Source of the DNA: Alphaproteobacteria bacterium 32-64-14
GTDB taxonomy: Bacteria; Pseudomonadota; Alphaproteobacteria; Caulobacterales; Hyphomonadaceae
Direction of reading: 5' to 3'
DNA: 64,000 bases
Assembly (NCBI GenBank): GCA_002280725.1
Contig: NCEM01000020.1
Location: 1-64,000, forward strand
Below the pieces are notes generated by a model. It made no database searches. It was not told the DNA's origin and saw only the letters and a program-made list of their open reading frames with translations. The translations under genes and the position numbers were made by a program. Within the stretch, counting starts at the first letter, position 1; every line of letters starts with the position of its first letter. Below are positions 61,417 to 64,000 of the stretch, piece by piece.

Positions 61417-61832
61417 CCAAGCGCATCGCCACCCTCACCGCCTTGCTGGCCGGGCTCGCACTCATGCTCGCCTCGCCCGCGCTGGCCTCGACCGGAGCGG
61501 AACAGCCAGACGGGCTGATCTTCCGCCTCGCCATCTTCGTGCTGGCGATCTTTGTCGGCTACTACGTCGTCTGGTCGGTGACGCCCGCCCTGCATACGCC
61601 CCTGATGGCCGTCACCAACGCGATCTCCTCTGTGATCATCGTCGGCGCGCTGATCGCGGCGGCAGCCGGCAACAACCAGGAGATGACGGGCGACCTGTGG
61701 CTGTCCAAGGGTATGGGCGGTGTCGCCGTGGGCCTTGCCGCCGTGAACATCTTTGGCGGCTTCCTCGTCACGCGGCGCATGCTCGCGATGTACAAGAAGA
61801 AAGACAAACCCGCGCCGAAGTCCGGCAGCTAA
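61413..61832 (+). CDS. pntAB: NAD(P) transhydrogenase subunit alpha, membrane part
   Basis: 139 residues with a signal-like first helix (TLTALLAGLALMLASPALAS) followed by three or four membrane helices: LIFRLAIFVLAIFVGYYVVW, VTPALHTPLMAVTNAISSVIIVG and LAAVNIFGGFLVTRRMLAMY. PLMSVTNAISS-type wording (here PLMAVTNAISS) is diagnostic for the PntA transmembrane domain II. It forms the proton channel with PntB. The protein is longer at the N-terminus than the shortest PntAB homologs. Confidence 0.92.
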   Translation: MTKRIATLTALLAGLALMLASPALASTGAEQPDGLIFRLAIFVLAIFVGYYVVWSVTPALHTPLMAVTNAISSVIIVGALIAAAAGNNQEMTGDLWLSKGMGGVAVGLAAVNIFGGFLVTRRMLAMYKKKDKPAPKSGS

Positions 61833-61844
61833 GAGGGGGTAGCC

Positions 61845-62585
61845 ATGCGGTATCGCGATCTGGCTCTCGCATCCGTGGTCGCCATGATGGCGCCCGTCGC
61901 GATGGCCCAGAAGATTCCATCAGCCGAGGCGGGCGTCGCCCCGCTGGCGTTCGACGCCTTCGCCGCCCCTGCCCCGTCGGTTACCGTCGCGCCGGGCGGT
62001 GTCGCATGGATCGAGCAGATCATTCCGGTCTACGCCGTGCGCCTGATCGATCCTGCCAAGCAGCGGCCACGACCGAGCACCGATGGCCTGCCGGCGGGCG
62101 CGCTGCTGTTCGGCTACCAGCTTTCAACCGGCATGGCCTATTGCCCGCCCCTCAATCCGGAGAAGTCGTTCAAGCGCGTGCAGTGCTTCCGGGACCTCGA
62201 TAACGATATGAAATTCGATGCGGGGTATGTGTCCGACGGGCATGACGCGGACAACCGCTATTTCTCGAGCTTCCTTCGCACCATCGCCGCGGTGCCGAAG
62301 TATCGCTACGAGCGCGTGTCCGGCGACCTCATGCCGACCGCGAAGGGCAGCGTCATCTATCACGACATGAAGGACGGCGCGCCACGCTTCAAGCTGCGCA
62401 TCGACAATGAAACGCTTGAGAACGTGCACGCCTGTGACGTGACCGCTCCAGGCGCCTGCACCATCTTTGGCGTGCACATCCGCTATGAGGCGGCGCCGCA
62501 AGGCGCGCTGGCAATCACGTTCGACGGCGCGCTCACGCAACGCGCGCTCGATATCCTAAACGCACGCGACCCCCTCAAGACCTGA
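61845..62585 (+). CDS. Secreted protein of unknown function inside the pnt operon
   Basis: 246 residues with a signal peptide ending PVAMAQ. The mature part has PSVTVAPGGVAWIEQIIPVYAVRLID, AYCPPLNPEKSFKRVQCFRDLDNDMKFDAGYV and a beta-rich C-terminus with VHACDVTAPGACTIFGVHIRYEA. Four cysteines suggest disulfides. DLDNDMKFD resembles a calcium-binding loop. No domain is recognised. It sits between pntAB and pntB, 12 and 17 bases from them, so it belongs to the same transcript; why a periplasmic protein should be made with the transhydrogenase is unclear. Confidence 0.78.
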   Translation: MRYRDLALASVVAMMAPVAMAQKIPSAEAGVAPLAFDAFAAPAPSVTVAPGGVAWIEQIIPVYAVRLIDPAKQRPRPSTDGLPAGALLFGYQLSTGMAYCPPLNPEKSFKRVQCFRDLDNDMKFDAGYVSDGHDADNRYFSSFLRTIAAVPKYRYERVSGDLMPTAKGSVIYHDMKDGAPRFKLRIDNETLENVHACDVTAPGACTIFGVHIRYEAAPQGALAITFDGALTQRALDILNARDPLKT

Positions 62586-62602
62586 CCGGCTGGAAGCATC
62601 TC

Positions 62603-64000
62603 ATGAACGCCAATCTCGCCGCCCTTCTCTATCTCGTCTCAGGCGTGCTGTTCATCCTGTCGCTGCGCGGCCTCTCAAGCCCCGCGACATCGCAGGCCGG
62701 CGCGCGCAACGGCATGATCGGGATGGCCATCGCCATCGTCACCACGCTGTGGATGCTGTGGGACGGATCCGGCAGCCTCGACATGGCGACCATTGCCATC
62801 ATCGTCGGCGGCATCGTTGTCGGCGGCATCGCCGGCGGCATCGTCGCGCAGAAGATCAAGATGACGGCCATGCCGCAGCTGGTGGCGTTCTTCCACTCGC
62901 TCGTCGGCCTCGCCGCCGTGCTGGTCGCGGCCGCTGCGCTCTATGCACCCATTGGCTATGGCATTGTCGATGCGGAAGCCGCGCTCGGCGCGAACGGCGA
63001 ATTGCCGATCAAGCTCGCCTCGATCATTGAACTCTCGCTCGGTTCGGCTATCGGCGCGCTGACCTTCACGGGCTCGGTGATCGCGTTCCTCAAGCTCAAC
63101 GGCAACATGTCGGGCGCGCCGATCATCCTGCCCCTGCGCCACCTGATCAACATCGCCTTCGCCGTCGCCATCGTCGCGCTGGTGGTGTCGATGGTGCAGA
63201 CCAACGGCACGCACGCCTGGATGTTCTGGGCGCTGACGGTGATCGCGCTGGTGCTGGGCGTCACGCTGATCATCCCGATCGGCGGGGCGGACATGCCGGT
63301 CGTCGTCTCGATGCTGAACTCCTACTCCGGCTGGGCCGCGGCGGCGCTCGGCTTCACGCTGGAGAACAACGCGCTGATCATCACCGGATCGCTGGTGGGA
63401 TCGTCGGGCGCCATCCTCTCCTACATCATGTGCAAGGCGATGAACCGCAGCTTCATCTCCGTCATCCTCGGCGGCTTCGGCGGCGAGACGGCGGCAGCAG
63501 CGGCCAGCGGCGGCCCTGCCAAGCCGGTGAAGATCGGCTCAGCGGACGATTGCGCCTTCATCATGAAGAACGCATCCAAGGTCATCATCGTGCCCGGCTA
63601 CGGCATGGCGGTGGCGCAGGCCCAGCACGCGCTGAAAGAGATGGGCGAAAAGCTCAAGGCCGAGGGCGTGGAAGTCACTTACGCGATCCACCCGGTTGCG
63701 GGCCGTATGCCTGGCCACATGAACGTTCTGCTCGCCGAAGCCCAGGTGCCTTACGACGAAGTGCACGAGCTTGAGGACATCAACTCCTCCTTCGCCCAGG
63801 CCGACGTCGCCTTCGTCATCGGCGCCAACGACGTCACCAACCCCGACGCCGAGACCAACACCGCCTCGCCGATCTACGGCATGCCCGTGCTGAAAGTGTG
63901 GAACGCCAAAACGGTGTTCTTCATCAAACGCTCGCTCGCGTCTGGCTACGCCGGCGTCGAGAACCCCCTCTTCTTCCGCGAAAACACGATGATGCTCCTC
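62603..64000 (+). CDS. pntB: NAD(P) transhydrogenase subunit beta, partial
   Basis: 466 codons are visible and the frame is open at the right edge; only a few residues should be missing. Membrane domain II includes LAALLYLVSGVLFILSLRGLSSPATS, GNMSGAPIILPLRHLIN and VLSYIMCKAMNRSF-like wording. Domain III, which binds NADP, has VIIVPGYGMAVAQAQHALKEM, AIHPVAGRMPGHMNVLLAEAQVPYD and IGANDVTNPDAETNTASPIYGMPVLKVW. With PntAA and PntAB it makes the complete transhydrogenase, supplying NADPH, for example for crotonyl-CoA carboxylase/reductase. Confidence 0.95.
   Translation, partial: MNANLAALLYLVSGVLFILSLRGLSSPATSQAGARNGMIGMAIAIVTTLWMLWDGSGSLDMATIAIIVGGIVVGGIAGGIVAQKIKMTAMPQLVAFFHSLVGLAAVLVAAAALYAPIGYGIVDAEAALGANGELPIKLASIIELSLGSAIGALTFTGSVIAFLKLNGNMSGAPIILPLRHLINIAFAVAIVALVVSMVQTNGTHAWMFWALTVIALVLGVTLIIPIGGADMPVVVSMLNSYSGWAAAALGFTLENNALIITGSLVGSSGAILSYIMCKAMNRSFISVILGGFGGETAAAAASGGPAKPVKIGSADDCAFIMKNASKVIIVPGYGMAVAQAQHALKEMGEKLKAEGVEVTYAIHPVAGRMPGHMNVLLAEAQVPYDEVHELEDINSSFAQADVAFVIGANDVTNPDAETNTASPIYGMPVLKVWNAKTVFFIKRSLASGYAGVENPLFFRENTMMLL

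Overview
The window is high-GC chromosomal DNA from an alphaproteobacterium, most likely Caulobacterales (Hyphomonadaceae or Caulobacteraceae type). The grounds are ethylmalonyl-CoA pathway enzymes (crotonyl-CoA carboxylase/reductase and ethylmalonyl-CoA mutase), a TonB-dependent receptor of the long Caulobacterales style, a TipN-like polar coiled-coil protein, a COQ7-type ubiquinone hydroxylase and a three-part proton-translocating transhydrogenase. Genes are dense on both strands. No rRNA, tRNA, CRISPR array, transposase or phage gene was seen. Lineage is inferred from gene content only.

0-24 kb is mostly housekeeping and small accessory genes: the end of a receiver-domain protein, a CsaA-like tRNA-binding protein, a GNAT acetyltransferase, a GDSL lipoprotein, two DUF1801 proteins, ecm, a type B carboxylesterase, a D-amino-acid aminotransferase, ccr, msrA, ogt, a TetR/carotenoid-oxygenase divergent pair, an ECF sigma/membrane protein/serine hydrolase operon, an EF-hand protein, coq7 with a GFA protein, a Rieske oxygenase and a dienelactone hydrolase. 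Palindromic repeats fill many of its gaps.

24-31 kb is a sulfate assimilation locus: cysA-cysW-cysT-sbp on the minus strand, an Rrf2 regulator with a cysteine cluster upstream, and an outer-membrane porin-like gene reading away from it. 31-42 kb holds an Hpt protein, a secreted Asp/Arg/Gly-rich protein, the TipN-like protein, a TonB-dependent receptor broken by one base, and an RND efflux adaptor/pump pair.

42-59.6 kb is the most unusual part. An AraC-type regulator is followed by three related secreted proteins of unknown function, a DUF6152 protein, a class C serine hydrolase, a class II-like cytochrome c lipoprotein, two multi-pass membrane proteins of DUF6644 type, two paralogous cytochrome c-PQQ propeller lipoproteins, an acyl-CoA synthetase and an alpha/beta hydrolase. 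Together they look like a periplasmic oxidation and activation system for an unknown, probably hydrophobic, alcohol or ester. The substrate cannot be read from the sequence.

59.7-64 kb is the pnt operon (pntAA, pntAB, pntB), preceded by a small cytochrome-oxidase-subunit-IV-like gene and interrupted by two extra genes. The window ends inside pntB.
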